The notes beneath the pieces were generated by a model, which worked only from the letters and a program-made list of their open reading frames with translations, made no database searches and had not been told where the DNA came from. Source: Dugong dugon (lineage: Eukaryota > Chordata > Mammalia > Sirenia > Dugongidae). Taken from it: 64,000 bases of DNA. Position 1 is the first letter of the stretch; the number at the start of each line of letters is the position of its first letter. A program made the translations under genes and the position numbers. Positions 1 to 11,183 of this stretch are shown piece by piece. The stretch spans positions 112,277,234-112,341,233 of the forward strand of contig CM057462.1 of the NCBI GenBank assembly GCA_030035585.1. Reading direction: 5' to 3'.

Positions 1-414
1 TTGTGAATCTTGTGAGAATGAACTTAAAGCAGTTGTCAAAAGTAATATAAGCTATATATTTTTCCTTAAAAATATGTTATACATTTTTTCTTTAGAAAAA
101 TAAGCATTCTAAACCAGCCACATTTTAATAAAGAGTGAGAAAACAGTTGCTTTTCAAAGAACTTACCTCTATGGAGAGAACATTCTGAAGAGACATTTGT
201 AAACATGTCTATCTTGAGATAAATTTGTTCCTAAAAACAGTATGTCAATTATAGAAATTCTCATATTAGCATGCTTTAGAAACTCAGAATTTCAATACTT
301 TAATCTGCTTACAAATCTTCCAAATGAGTTGTTGCAACTAGTTTGAACATATTTTGTGAAAATACAACATTTTCTAATTTCAAAGAACAACTTATTAACA
401 TCCAGAAATTGACC
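1..414. other. AT-rich sequence without recognisable feature
   Basis: I see no gene, RNA or familiar repeat here. The stretch is AT-rich with stops in all frames, typical of mammalian intergenic DNA or of repeats too old to recognise by eye. Confidence 0.5.
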
Positions 415-572
415 ACGTGTCCTCAAGTTGATTTTGATTCACAGTGACCCCATGTGTGTCAGAGTAGAACAGTGCTCTTGTACGATCTTCAATGGTTGCT
501 TTGTCAGAAGCAGATGACAGACCTTTCTTTCTGGATGGATGGACTTGAACTCCCAACTTTTCAGTTAGCAAA
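415..572 (-). mobile_element. Old AfroSINE copy, reverse orientation
   Basis: The stretch reads as a diverged reverse complement of the tRNA-like afrotherian SINE. It has the 'gattcacagtgacc' core, then 'cagagtagaac', then 'aacttttcagttagca' from the tRNA-like head. It belongs to the longer variant, with a segment around 'agaagcagatgacagacc'. Divergence is high and the A/B-box promoter region is decayed, so it is an old, inactive copy. Confidence 0.6.
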
Positions 573-812
573 TTTTCAGAAAGCCAGATTTCCCTTTAAA
601 TGGGAATAGTTATGTGCCTATAAAAACGTTTACAAGGTACAGATGTACAACTATAATAATATATTTGTGTTTTACATAACATATAGAAAAAATTTCATTT
701 TTTGAAATGAAGTGTTAGAGGAATAGAAGACTGATTTCAACCAAGTTATATATACTTATAAACTTCCTGTCTCACATCAACTTTTGAATTAAAATGTAAA
801 AATAATAACAAC

Positions 813-2139
813 AATATGACACTTCCTTAGAAAAGCTAGAAATAGAAATACCATACCACGTAGCAATCTCACTCCTAAGAATATATCCTAGAGAAATAAG
901 AGTTGTCACATGTAGACATATGCACACCTATGTTCATTGCAGCATTGTTCACAATAGCAAAAAGATGGAAACAATCTAAGTGTCCATCAACAGATGAATG
1001 GCTAAACAAATTACGGTACATACATACAGTGGAATACTACACAACAATAAAGAACAATGATGAATCTGCAAAACATCTCACAACATGGATGAATTTGGAG
1101 GGCATTATGCTGAGTGAAATAAGTCAGTCACAAAAGAACAAATACTATGTGAGAGCACTATTATAAAAACACATGAACATGTTTCCACACAGAAAGAAAC
1201 AATCTTTGATGGTTACGAGGGAGGGAAGGGGCAGGGAGGAGAAATCACTAACCAGAGAGTAGAAAAATGTTAACTTTAGTGAAGGGAAAGACAACACATA
1301 ATACAGGGGGAGTCACCACAACTTGATGAAGGCAAAGTCATAGAAGCTTCCTAAACACATCCAAACATGTTGAGGGACCAAGTTACTGGGGCTGAGGACT
1401 GGGGACCATGGTCTCAGGGGACATCTAGGTCAATTGGCATGACATAGTTCATAAAGAAAATGTTCTACATCCTACTTTGGTGAGTAGCATCTGGCGTCTT
1501 AAAGACTAGTGAGCAGCCATCTAAAATACTTCTATTGATCCCATCGCATTTGGAGCAAAGGAGAATGAAGAAAACCAAAGATACAAGGAAGAACTAGATG
1601 GTGCTTGTCTAGCACCACCAACTTCTCTGACAGGGATCACGATAGAGGGTCCCAGACAGAGTGGGAAAAAAATGTACAACAAAATTCAAATTCACAAGGA
1701 AAGACCAGACTTACCGGTCTGACTGAGATTGGAGAAACCCCCAAGACTATGACCCCTGGACACCCTGCTAACTCAGAACCAAAGCCACTCCCGAAATCCA
1801 CCTTTCAGTGAAAGATTAAACACTCCTATAAAACAAACAATAACACATGTGAAGAGTATGCTTCTAAGTTCAATCAATTATACAAGACCCAATGGGCAAC
1901 ACCTGCCCAAAAGCAAAGACAAGAAGGCAAGAAGGGACTGGAAAACTGGATGAATGGACATGAAGAACCCAGGATGGAAAGAGAAAGGGGGAGAGTGCTG
2001 ATACATTGCAGAGATTGCAACCAATGTCACAAAATAACTTGTGTATAAATTTTTGAATGAAAAACAAATTTGCACTGTAAAATTTCACCTAAAACACAAT
2101 AAAATCTAAAAAAGGTAAAAAAAAAAAAAAAAAAAAAAA
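813..2139 (+). mobile_element. 5'-truncated L1, 3' end with poly(A)
   Basis: This is the 3' end of the lineage-specific L1 that occurs full length elsewhere in the window. It starts inside the C-terminal part of ORF2, passes the ORF2 stop at 1164-1166, and continues through about 950 bp of 3' UTR to an A-rich tail that includes a run of about 22 A at 2117-2138. The same 3' UTR landmarks recur at 45590-46515. 5' truncation is the usual result of incomplete target-primed reverse transcription. I could not identify a clear target-site duplication. Confidence 0.92.
903..1166 (+). pseudogene. L1 ORF2 C-terminal remnant
   Basis: An 87-codon open stretch encodes the extreme C terminus of L1 ORF2 protein, with the characteristic 'FTIAKRWKQ', 'CPSTDEWLNK' and '[10 protein letters not shown]' blocks. 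The same blocks recur near 24900-25140 and 45340-45590. Only this terminal part survives, without endonuclease or reverse transcriptase domains, because the element is truncated. The ATG is internal to the original frame and not a real start. It is a fossil, not a gene. Confidence 0.9.
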
Positions 2140-2914
2140 GAAATTATTCTTACTGTCTTTTTACTTTCTATTTTATCTGGTGAAAATAGCAGCCCTGCAT
2201 TTTCCAATTTAAGTGGAGTGGCCATAGGAAAAAGCAATCTACCAATTAATGTGCATGTTATTGTTTCAACTCATTTGTATACACTGCAGATGGGAAATAA
2301 CTACTGTATGATTATTTAAGAGGTAAAATCTGCCATGAGGCAGGTCCATTTTAGATGATTCAAAAAGAAACAAGTCCCTTTACAAGGCAGCCTCAGCTAA
2401 CCCCAGGGCATGGAGCCAAAGGGCAGCTAGGCACCAGAGTATTGCAACCTTAAGTGGGTGTGCTTTGATACAAAAGAAAATCATTATGCAAATTGCACGT
2501 GCCAATGTGGCACAGATTTTAAAGAATGAACCCTCAGGCCCTGAAAAAAATTAATGAGTTCTGCCTCTCCTTTCTGTGACCTTTTAGTTAGGTTTTCATG
2601 GGAATTTGTTTTCTTTGTTTTACTCTGAGTTGCTCTAGAAAGAGTCACAGTGGGATAGTGAATCTGCAGAAGTGCTCTCATGGCACAGATTTTACAATCT
2701 ACCACTGAGTTGCTTTCTCTTGAGTATGTATAAGGTCCTGATCTAGGCAAATTCACAAAGAAGTCAAATATTGTCTTAAAAATCCAACCCGTGATTCCTC
2801 TTTCTGTAGGTTTTCTCCTTTTAAAGCATCTTTCTGCAAAAAGCTTATTGATCAAATTAACACTCCTTTATCCATCTTTCAAACTCTACTTTCTTTAACA
2901 GATTAGACTAACTC
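2140..2914. other. Unique intergenic sequence
   Basis: I recognise no repeat or gene. A 123-codon open frame on the minus strand (2484-2855) has no familiar domain or supporting context and looks like chance. Confidence 0.45.
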
Positions 2915-3017
2915 ACTCATATCGTGCCACAGATGAGTCAAACTTAGGGATAAGAACCGCGGACCTGAGGTCAGAAAACCTGGCCCAAAAATCTGATATT
3001 GCCACTTACTATGAGTG
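2915..3017 (+). mobile_element. MIR 5' part, interrupted by RTE
   Basis: The stretch around 2955-3012 has the MIR core order: 'agaaaacctgg', 'aaaatctgatattgcc', 'cacttacta'. It breaks off where RTE sequence starts near 3018. The downstream MIR part ('tgtgtctcaatt' then an A/T-rich 'tcctataatatagggctaac') resumes after the RTE. MIR is an ancient tRNA-derived SINE, so this dates the surrounding sequence as pre-eutherian. Confidence 0.55.
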
Positions 3018-3415
3018 GAGGAATTGACGCCTTTGAATTATGGGGTTATGGTGTTGATAAAGAATATTGAATATACCATGGACTGCCAAAAGAATGAACA
3101 ATTCTGTCTGGGAAGAAATGCAGCCAGAATGCTCCTTAGAAGCAAGGATGTCCAGACTACATCTCACATACTGTGGACATGTTATCTGGAGGGATCAGTC
3201 ACTGGAGAAGGAGATCATGTCTGGTCAAGTAGAGATTCAGCAAAAAAGAGGAAGATCTTCGATGAGATGGATTGACACAGTGGCTGCAAGAATGGGCTCA
3301 AGCATAACAATGATTGTGAGGATGGCACAGGACTGGGCAATGTTCTGTTCTGTTGTTCATAGGGTCACTATGAGTTGGAATGGACTGGACAGCACCTAAC
3401 AAAAATAACAAAAAA
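3018..3415 (+). mobile_element. RTE (BovB-like) LINE 3' end
   Basis: This is a 5'-truncated RTE 3' end. It begins with 'attgacgcctttgaattatgg', which parallels 58650-58670 in the longer copy, and ends in the hallmark 'gggtcactatgagttgg' followed by 'cagcacctaacaa' and a short CAA/AAC-type tail. Two overlapping open frames (3015-3275 and 3067-3399) are frame-shifted pieces of the same ORF2 C terminus, with blocks such as 'MNIPWTAKRMN' and 'MRWIDTVAARMGSSITM'. There is no polyadenylation tail, as expected for RTE. Confidence 0.9.
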
Positions 3416-3500
3416 TTAAATTGAAGCCAAATTAATCATCTTTTTGTGTCTCAATTTTTTTTTCCTATAATATAGGGCTAACAAGCCATACCTTGATTGA
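3416..3500 (+). mobile_element. MIR 3' part, downstream of RTE
   Basis: The sequence 'tgtgtctcaatt' followed by a T-rich stretch and 'ataatatagggctaacaagccatacc' matches the MIR portion that normally follows the segment at 2955-3012. I read it as the second half of the same MIR, split by the RTE. Confidence 0.45.
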
Positions 3501-3935
3501 AGAAGCAATCCATATAGATAGTCTTCCACCATTCATTCCATTCTTCTCCCTGTTCAGCAGCCAGTAAACTTTGAGTGGGATTGTTCCCTCCCCACATCCA
3601 GAGTGAGTCTCTGCTTGGTCAAAGTTTACCAGCTAATCTCATCCCATTTGTCACTGAGATTGGCTCTTGGATAAGCAATAATTTAGTACAAAATGAACAG
3701 GCCTAATTTTTCCCAAATTTAGGGGTAGGCTTGGAAACTCCATTTCTTCAATCAGTATGAAAAGAATATCTCTTTTATTCAAGTTATGCATTTTGTGGTT
3801 ATAAAGCTTGGTCAGCTGCAAGGGTTATTCAGACACTTGAAAGTAACCATGTAAATATTAAAAAATATCTAATATTCTGTTAACTATGTTCTTCCTAGCA
3901 CTCAATATTCTGCTAAGAAAGTCTTAAAATTCTTC
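3501..3935. other. Unique intergenic sequence
   Basis: I see no recognisable gene or repeat in this stretch. Confidence 0.4.
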
Positions 3936-4147
3936 ATTGTTGCTGTCTTTAGTTGCCATAGAATCAGCTCTAACTCATGGCAACCATACGTTTAACAGAA
4001 TGAAGCGTTGCCCAGTCCTATACCATCTCTATGATCTTTGATATGTCTGAGCCCATTTTTGCAACTATTGTGCCAATCCATTTCATTGAGGGTTTCTTTC
4101 TTTTTTGCTGACCTTCTACATTACTAAAAATGTCATCCTTTTCTAGT
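3936..4147 (-). mobile_element. RTE LINE 3' end, old copy
   Basis: The reverse complement carries the RTE 3' end. On the plus strand it starts 'gttgctgtctttagttgcc', continues 'tcatggcaaccatacg', 'ttgagggtttc' and 'tttttgctgaccttctac', in the same order as 5993-6190 and 16955-17150. It is more diverged than the other RTE copies and only about 210 bp long. It is an inactive 5'-truncated fragment. Confidence 0.85.
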
Positions 4148-4769
4148 ATTACTCTAATTTAATGAGCTCAACCCTGTAGTTAATCACAGACCTTCAAATA
4201 TATCATGTCATAAGAAGGCTACAAAATGTCTTTTATGTTTGTTTGACTATTTCTTATCAAATTATTTTATTTTAGTTGAATTTTCTTAAGCATAATTCTC
4301 CTAATTCTTTAAGGGATTCATAAAATATAAAACAATAATGTGAATTAGAAATAGTGAAGGAAGAAAAATTGAAAAGCTTTAGGAATATAAAATTGATATA
4401 AAAATAAAGAAGATAAAAAATAAATATTGTGCATTTATGCATAGGGTATATTATAAATTTTGCTTTATGCCAGAGGTAACAAATAGGTTTTATACAAAAT
4501 TTGAAGTCTTACAGTTTGTAGATGTCTACCTATAGTACTGTGTTGATACGTTTTCTTCTTATTTCTTAATTCATCAGAAATGCATGTCTTATTATTAGTG
4601 ATTCTTGCCACTATCCAAGAAGGATAGTGCAGGTATAAGATATTAGGAGATAATTCTCCATGAGTCTTTTGCATTTCTGCCTATCACTAATAGCCTTTTT
4701 ATAGCGAACAGCCTTGAATGATAGAAACAGTATCTCTCCTGGGAGCAAATGGTAAGTTTATTTACTATA
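4148..4769. other. AT-rich unique sequence
   Basis: Nothing recognisable. A 69-codon minus-strand frame (4465-4674) has no familiar features. Confidence 0.4.
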
Positions 4770-5060
4770 GAATATAATACAGATAATGCCTCATTCTGGG
4801 GCAGAAGTCAGGTAGACTTACTTCCCATTATAAGAGATTTATTAATTCTCTATGCTGGGAGTGCCTTTCCTGTAAAAGATACCAATGTATGTGAAAGTAT
4901 CACCTGGCCTGCTATACATCACTTTGTGAAAACTGGGGCTTAGAGAATCTACACAAATCCTGATACTCTGGCTGCTGCTATTGCTGTGAGTAATAACGTC
5001 ATTTCTCTCTGATCCAGGAAGCTCATGTCTTATGCCAGCATTCATAAAACTGTGGCAAGT
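4770..5060 (+). repeat. Possible ancient LTR remnant
   Basis: The segment near 4965-5030 ('ctgctgctattgctgtgag', then 'taataacgtcatttctctctg') resembles the 3' end of ERVL-class LTRs. The upstream 200 bp are compatible but not diagnostic. No coding sequence is associated with it. The assignment is weak and rests on one motif. Confidence 0.25.
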
Positions 5061-5104
5061 TAATTCTAGGTTGCAAGCAGGGTAAAATTTCAGATTCCTC
5101 ATAA

Positions 5105-5735
5105 TTTTTGACATAGCAGTCTGGTTTAGTTTTATGTTACTGCATAACAAATTACCACAAACTTAGTGGCTTAAAACAACACCCATTTATTAGCATAAAG
5201 TTAAGGTATTTAGGACAGAAGTTCAGGTACAGCATGGCAATGCTCTCTTCTCGGGGTCTTGTAAAGTGAACTCAAGGTGTCAGTGAGGTTGTGTTCTTTT
5301 CTGGAGGTTCTGGGGAAGAATGCACTTCCAAGCTCATTCAGGCTGTTGATCAAATTCAGTATTTTACAGCTACAGAACTGAGGTTCCTGTTTCCTTATTG
5401 GGAGGGGGGTGTTCTCAGCTCCTAGAGTCTGCCCACCTTTCTTGCCACATGCTCTCATCCATCTTCAAAGCCATCAACAGAAAATATATCCTCTCACCTT
5501 TCAAATCTCTGACTTCTTCTGTTGTTGACCTCGATATCTTGATTTTAACAGTTTCATGTGATTCACTTCAGCCCCACCTGGATAATCTCCCTAATGTTTC
5601 CCTAATCTCAACTAATTCAGGACTTTAATTACATCAGAAAATTACACATTCACAGGTTCTGCTTTCCCTCAAGAGTAGAAGATTATACAAGTGTGAGGGT
5701 CATTTGGTATCATCTTGAAATTCTGCCTATTATGG
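5105..5735 (-). repeat. Ancient LTR (MaLR/MLT1-like), reverse orientation
   Basis: The left edge reads 'ttactgcataacaaattacc', 'aaacttagtggcttaaaac', the classical reverse complement of an MLT1-like 3' end. The right edge, 'cttgaaattctgcctat', resembles the reverse of such an element's TG start. The interior contains the expected 'cacatgctctcatccatc' and 'ccacctggataatctccc' blocks. It is a solitary non-coding LTR from an old endogenous retrovirus-like family. The exact subfamily is uncertain. Confidence 0.55.
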
Positions 5736-5992
5736 AGTCCCAATATTTGTCATCCTTAACCTAAATTTTCAAGCAGCCAGTGGAAACTGGGCCACCAAAT
5801 CAATTCCCAAAATAACATTCTCTTCGTATAAAAATAAGCCAATTAATTAGAATAACAACTTAATTCAATAACAATATTAGAAGTAAAATTTTCAATGAAC
5901 ATATAAAAGGTATGCAGGGTAGTGTAATGAATCACATCTTCAACAACGTCATTATATGAACAGAATGATATTTCTTAGGACATCGTTCGATA

Positions 5993-7520
5993 TGTTGCTG
6001 TTGTTAGGTGCCATCGAGTGGGTTCTGACTCAGCGACCCTATGTACCACAGAACGAAACACTGCCTGGTTCTGCACCATGCTCACAATCGTTGTTATGCT
6101 TGAGCCTATCTTTGCAGCCACGTGTCAATCCAGCTCGTAGAGGGTTTTTCTCTTTTTCGCTGACCGTCTGCTTTACCAAGCATGATGTCCTTCTCCAGGG
6201 ACTGATCTTTTCTGACAACGTGTCCAAAGGAGCATTCTGGTTGTACTTCTTCCAAGACAGATTTGTTCGTTCTTTTGACAGTCCATATATTCAATATTCT
6301 TTGCCAACACCACATTTCAAAGGCGTCAGTTCTTCTTTGGTCTTCCTTATTCATTGTCCAGGTTTTACATGCATATGAGGGGATTGAAAATACCATGGCT
6401 TGGGTCAGGCGCACTTTACTCTTCAAGGTGACATCTTTGCTTTTCAACACTTTGAAGAGCCTTTTGCAGCAGATTTGCCCAATGCAATGCATCTTTTGAT
6501 TTCTTGGCTGCTGCTTCCCTCGTGTTGATTGTGGATCCAAGTAAAATGAAATCGTTGATAATTTCAATCTTTTCTCTGTTTATCATGATGTTGCTTATTG
6601 GTACAGTTGTAAGGACTTTTGTTTTCTTTATGTTGAGGTGTAATCCATATGAAGGCTGTGGTCTTTGATCTTCATCAGTAAGTGCTTCAAGTCTTCTTCA
6701 CTTTCAGCTAGCAAGGTTGTGTCATCTGCATAACACAGGTTGTTAATGAGTCTTCCTCCAATCCTGATGCCTCGTTCTCTTCATAGAGCCCAGCTTCTCG
6801 GATTATTTGCTCAGCATACAGATTGAATAGGTATGGTGAAAGAATGCAACCCTGATGCACACCTTTCCTGACTTTAAACCACTCAGTATTGCCTTGTTCT
6901 GTCCAAACAACTGCCTCTTGATCCATATACAGGTTCCTCAAGAGCACAATTAAGTGTTCTGGAATTCCCATTCTTCACAATGTTATCCATAATTTGTTAT
7001 GATCCACACAGTCGAACGCCTTAGCATAGTCAATAAAACAGAGGTAATCCTCTTTCTGGTATTCACTGCTTTCAGCCAGGATCCATCTGACATCAGCAAT
7101 GATATCCCTGGCTCCCTGTCCTCTTCTGAATCCTGCCTGAATTTCTGGCAGTTCCCTGTCAACATACTGCTGTAGCCACTTTTGAATGATCTTTAGCAAA
7201 ATTTTACTTGCGTGTGACATTAATGATATTGTTCAATAATTTCCACATTTGGTTGGATTGCCTTTCTTGGGAATAAGCATAAATATGGGTCTCTTCCAGT
7301 CCATTGGCCAGGTAGCTGTCTTCCAAATTTCTTGGCAGAGATGAGTGAGCACTTCCAGCACTGCCTCCATTTGTTGAAACATCTCAATTGGTATTCCATC
7401 AATTCCTGGAGCCTTGTTTTTTACCAATGCTTTCAGCACAGCTTGGACCTCTTCCTTCAGTACCATTGGCTCCTGATCATATGCTACCTCTTGAAATGGC
7501 TGAACATCAACCAATTCTAT
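5993..7520 (-). mobile_element. RTE (BovB-like) LINE, 3' 1.5 kb
   Basis: This is an RTE in reverse orientation, from its 3' end at 5993 ('gttgctgttgttaggtgcc') to a 5' truncation near 7520 inside the linker before the reverse transcriptase. It covers the whole reverse transcriptase region and C-terminal domain. Compared with the copy at 16955-17890 it lacks about 35 bp at position 6218, where 'gtccaaa' joins directly to 'ggagcattctgg'. Several frameshifts break the reading frame, so it cannot move. Confidence 0.93.
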
Positions 7521-7526
7521 CAACAT
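6106..7526 (-). pseudogene. RTE ORF2 reverse transcriptase remnant
   Basis: Read right to left, four overlapping open pieces cover the RTE reverse transcriptase. 7233-7526 carries the fingers with 'KNKAPGIDGIPIEMFQQM'. 6975-7220 carries 'QAGFRRGQGARD' and palm motif A 'FIDYAKAFDCVDH'. 6708-6971 carries 'VHQGCILSPYLFNLYAEQII' and then loses frame across the expected YADD catalytic motif, reading 'VMQMTQ' instead. 6106-6567 carries the C-terminal domain with 'LTQAMVFSIPSYACKTW'. Frame changes between pieces show it is a pseudogene. The endonuclease domain is missing through 5' truncation. Confidence 0.9.
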
Positions 7527-8399
7527 AAACTGGTGGAATCACATGGAAGCCCAAATCAGAAAAGTAAATTATACAAGAGCTCATTTTAAAGGGTTAACAT
7601 GTACAGTGTTTTGCAATTAGTCTTACCTTAAAGGTAGATGATAGATTTTAAAGTATCTAGAGCACGGCTAACAAACTTAAAATCAGGCCTGCAGCACGAT
7701 TACAGACAATAGGAAATGGTGGCATCTGGGGCTAACTGGAAAATGCACACTAGCTGAAGGACTCTCAATAGTGTTTTCTAAAACATTACACCTGACAAAC
7801 AAAACAGACTGGAATGAGACAGTGGGATGCCAGTTCTGGCTCATGATCCTTAATATATTTTTTTTTCATTTCATTCAAGCAGTATCTTATAGTGTTCATC
7901 TTAGTTGAACTTAAGATTAAATTTGACAGTGAGACCAAGATCATATACGTTGGAAAGTATATGAAGTATACTTGTCAATTAAAAGACGTATAGATTATTA
8001 TTAGTTTTAAATTTTTGTTGTATTTTGGCAATACTATTTGTCAAAAATAAAGGTATATATCAAAGTTCTAAGCTTGTGCTGAGTGGAATTGTCAGAAATA
8101 GAGAGCTTTTGAATTTAAATATAAATTTGATGCTGAGGAAACACATATCAGGGCCAAAGTTCACCTCTAAGCTATGGACCCCTAAACTTAACTGCCTATA
8201 TGAAATCTCTTAAAATTTTATAGATATCTCAGACTTAAAGGAGCCAAATAGATCTCTTCACTATTCCCTCAAACCAGATGTCACAAATCTTCCTTAATTT
8301 AATAAATTTAATAAAAACACCCCACCTATCTAGTCATTCAAGTAAAACACTAATAGTTATTGATGATCCCTTCCTTTCTTTAACTCAGGACATACAATT
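7521..8399. other. Unique AT-rich sequence
   Basis: I see no gene or familiar repeat between the RTE and the L2 fragments. Short open frames here lack recognisable features. Confidence 0.4.
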
Positions 8400-8990
8400 T
8401 AAAAGGTAAGTCAAGTAGAGTCCACCTCCAAAATACAGCTCAATTCCATGCATATTACTCCATTTCCAGTATCATTATCCTTGTTCAGGTCAAAATCATC
8501 CCTTATCTTGTATTGTACAACATCCTAATTATTCTCTTATCCCATTCTTGAGTTCTCACTTCTATTCCCCAAATTTGGTAAAAGTTATCTTTCTAAATAT
8601 TAATCAGATACTGTCACAATCCTATTTAAAACCTTTTAATGGCTTCCTTATCACACCAACCAAGCTTCTATCTCAGATATTCATATTTGCTCTTCTCTCT
8701 GCCTAGGATACCTTCCCTGACAATCTGCTTAGCTCTCTGCCTTTTTTCTTTCAGGTCATATTCATGTCATCTTCTCAGTGAGACTTTCCATAACCTCCTA
8801 TCTAAAAGAATAATTGCCCTATACTTCCCTACTTTTGGTTTTCCTTAGCACTTCTCCCTGTCAAACACACTACATTTTTGCTGATTATTTGTCTCCTCCT
8901 CCAGAATATAAGCTCAATGAGGATGATGATTTCATCTGTTTTGTCCCCTGCTAACATTTTCTTCCTTCATTCTTGGTATGTAGCTTCTTG
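8400..8990 (+). mobile_element. L2 LINE 3' fragment
   Basis: The stretch follows the order of the L2 3' region: 'ttaaaaccttttaatggc', 'tgcctaggataccttccc', 'cttctcagtgagactttcc', 'agcacttctccctgtc', 'cagaatataagctcaatgagg' and 'tgttttgtcccctgct'. L2 is an ancient mammal-wide CR1-clade LINE. It is heavily diverged; the 69-codon open frame at 8639-8848 lies inside it and is not a gene. Confidence 0.7.
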
Positions 8991-9205
8991 TCATCCTTTA
9001 ACACTCAGGTTAAGTGTAAATATCCTAGGAGAAGTCTTTTCTGACCACACTATCTAAAGTAGTCTCACTTTCATATATTATTTATCTCACTCATTTTTAA
9101 AAAAACATTACATTCCAACCTGAAATCACTTCCCTTGGCTTTATGCCCCCAACAATTAGCTCATTATTTGTCAAATGACAATTTGAATAAATGAGTGGAA
9201 GAACA
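8991..9205 (+). mobile_element. Second L2 3' fragment
   Basis: A second, partly repeated L2 3' motif series follows directly: 'ctcaggttaagtgtaaatatc', 'agaagtcttttctgacc', then an A/T stretch ending 'tttgaataaatgagtgg', which matches the L2 terminus. It may be a separate insertion or a duplication of part of the first fragment. Confidence 0.5.
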
Positions 9206-9364
9206 AAGCATGTGGTCTTTATCATGACTAAGATGGGCCAAGGGAAAAATTTTATATATGGACTTTGATAAAACATATAGATTTTTCAAACCAATTTATT
9301 GATTTGTTTTTTCCAGTAGTATCACACTATTTCTTTAAACAATCAACCTTACACACAAAGATCA

Positions 9365-9560
9365 TGTATTGTAATACTTGGAATAAGTCCTAAAATTAAA
9401 TTCCCATTATACTTCTTATTAGCTATGCAATAGTGGACAAGTCACTGAACCTTAATTTCTTTATTAATACAGTTGGGATAATTATACTTTCATTATAAGT
9501 TTAAAAGTGCTAACATGCAATTAATGGTTTGTTTTTGTTGTTAATAATGTAGAAGAAAAG
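9365..9560 (+). mobile_element. MIR SINE
   Basis: The core 'gtggacaagtcactgaacc', 'ttaatttctttattaatac' and 'gttgggataattatac' match MIR in the sense orientation. Ancient and inactive. Confidence 0.7.
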
Positions 9561-9794
9561 TACTCATGGAAGTTGGTGAAAGCTCTTTTGAATAAGAAAT
9601 AAAGTACATGCTCACACTGCACTGAGCACCCTGGGGGTAGATAAGTTACAAAGACTAGGGTTTGCATAATAGGTATAACTCATAGTTTGCATTAACCTTA
9701 TGAAGGGCAGCCATTTTTCATAGGTGTTGAGAATAATGTTAAAGAATACCAAAACCTAAGCCCTAACAATCATGAAAGTTAGCGTGGATTATGA

Positions 9795-9990
9795 AGCTAA
9801 TTAAAACACAGTGGCTCTGGAGACCTGAATTTTAATACATATTTTGCTACTAACTTATAATGTAACCCTAGGCAAGAGAACAGGTCTCTTTACTCTTTGC
9901 TTTCTTCATCTGTAAAGTGAACATTACCTTCCAGAGGAGGTTGTATTGCATAACAATGAACTGATGTAAAGTACACTGCAAGAACAGCTT
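9795..9990 (+). mobile_element. MIR SINE
   Basis: The order 'ggagacctgaatttt', 'ttgctactaacttataatgtaac', 'ctttcttcatctgtaaag', 'ttccagaggaggttgtattg' matches MIR in the sense orientation. Ancient and inactive. Confidence 0.75.
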
Positions 9991-11006
9991 CCTTATGACA
10001 ATTGCAAGTCAGTAAAATAAAGTGAATGTAAAACAGTTAATAGAAATCTGCAGATAGACAGATTACATTTTCTCTCTTCAGTTGATTTGTTGTTCCCCCC
10101 CTCCTTCTTTCTTATACTACTATTAGTTTTACTCCCTACTGCTGCACCCCCTCAAATAACAAAGAAAAGTAAGTGATTAAACTATTCAGCATATTCTAGT
10201 AACTTAAGGATTAGGAGTAATTTTATGGCCAGAACTGTTAATATCATGTCTTCACCAAATTTTTTTCTTCAAATGCAAGCTATGCAGTTACTCCACAAGA
10301 ACTCACATATTTATTGTTCTTTAATTACAGTGCTGATGTCTATTGCCACTGCTACTCTTGGCTAAGCCCCCAGGAAGCATAATTGGGGGGTAAGATTAGG
10401 TACTTGATGATGAACGAGTATAGCACTCCCTGTACTAAGTGCTGTACTGGAATATAAAATGGATGGCTGCTATCACGTTGTAAAATATGCACTTGAGTTT
10501 AAGATAAATTAGCCTACCTGTAGCACATTGCAATTTTCTATACAAAATTAATTTATTTTACCTGTCAAATTACTGTACATTTATTAATTTGTGCAGGTTA
10601 TGCATTTTATTATTAAGAAGAACCTTTCTTTATAATAGTAAGGTGATACTTGATTGCTATTATTTTATTAGGTACATTGTCATTTTAAACATTCTCAGAG
10701 GACTTGTAAATTTACTATAACATGAAAAAATAAAAACAGAAATTCAGAGAGCTCTAACTCTTTGATGTAAAAGATTACTAGTTATTTAGGAAAAAACATA
10801 TTATTTATTTAAGTACCTGTAACAAAAAAACGTATTTTCTTCTCTTAAAGCAAAACATCTAAGTTAATATATAGAAATCCCATGCTATGCAATGGAATCT
10901 GGATTCAATACTCACTACTCTGGAATGATGCATACCTCTTACGAGGACTAAATATTCTTTTCCTGCTTATTCACACTTAGATGGTTTATTGTGATGCGTC
11001 TATTCC
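9991..11006. other. Mostly unique sequence
   Basis: No gene is visible. The stretch 10405-10465 ('tagcactccctgtactaag') is weakly reminiscent of a reversed MIR or L2 tail, but not enough to call. Confidence 0.4.
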
Positions 11007-11172
11007 AAAACCAAACCAAACCTATTGTCTTTGAGTCAATTCCAACTTACAGCGAGCCTGTAGGACACAGCAGAACTGCCCCATAGGGTTTCCAAGGAGC
11101 AGCTGGTGGATTCGAACTGCCAACCTTTCAGTTAGTAGCCGTAGCTCTTAACCACTGTGCCACCAGAGCTCC
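11007..11172 (-). mobile_element. AfroSINE, nearly complete
   Basis: The reverse complement is a well-preserved AfroSINE. It has the tRNA-like head with B-box-like 'ggtggattcgaactgcc' on the plus strand, the 'actgccccatagggtttcc' body and the 3' end 'tcaattccaacttacagcg'. An 11-bp flanking repeat, 'gatgcgtctat' at 10991-11001 and 'gatgtatctat' at 11173-11183 (two mismatches), looks like its target-site duplication. This is a non-autonomous element made by RNA polymerase III and presumably moved by LINE machinery. Confidence 0.93.
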
Positions 11173-11183
11173 GATGTATCTAT

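Noticed and set aside
2484..2855. 123-codon minus-strand frame
   Set aside because: No recognisable domain, no splice or promoter context, ordinary composition; consistent with chance.
11007..11172. tRNA gene from A/B-box-like motifs
   Set aside because: The motifs belong to the tRNA-derived head of AfroSINE; there is no complete cloverleaf and the body continues into SINE sequence. The same applies to the other AfroSINE copies.
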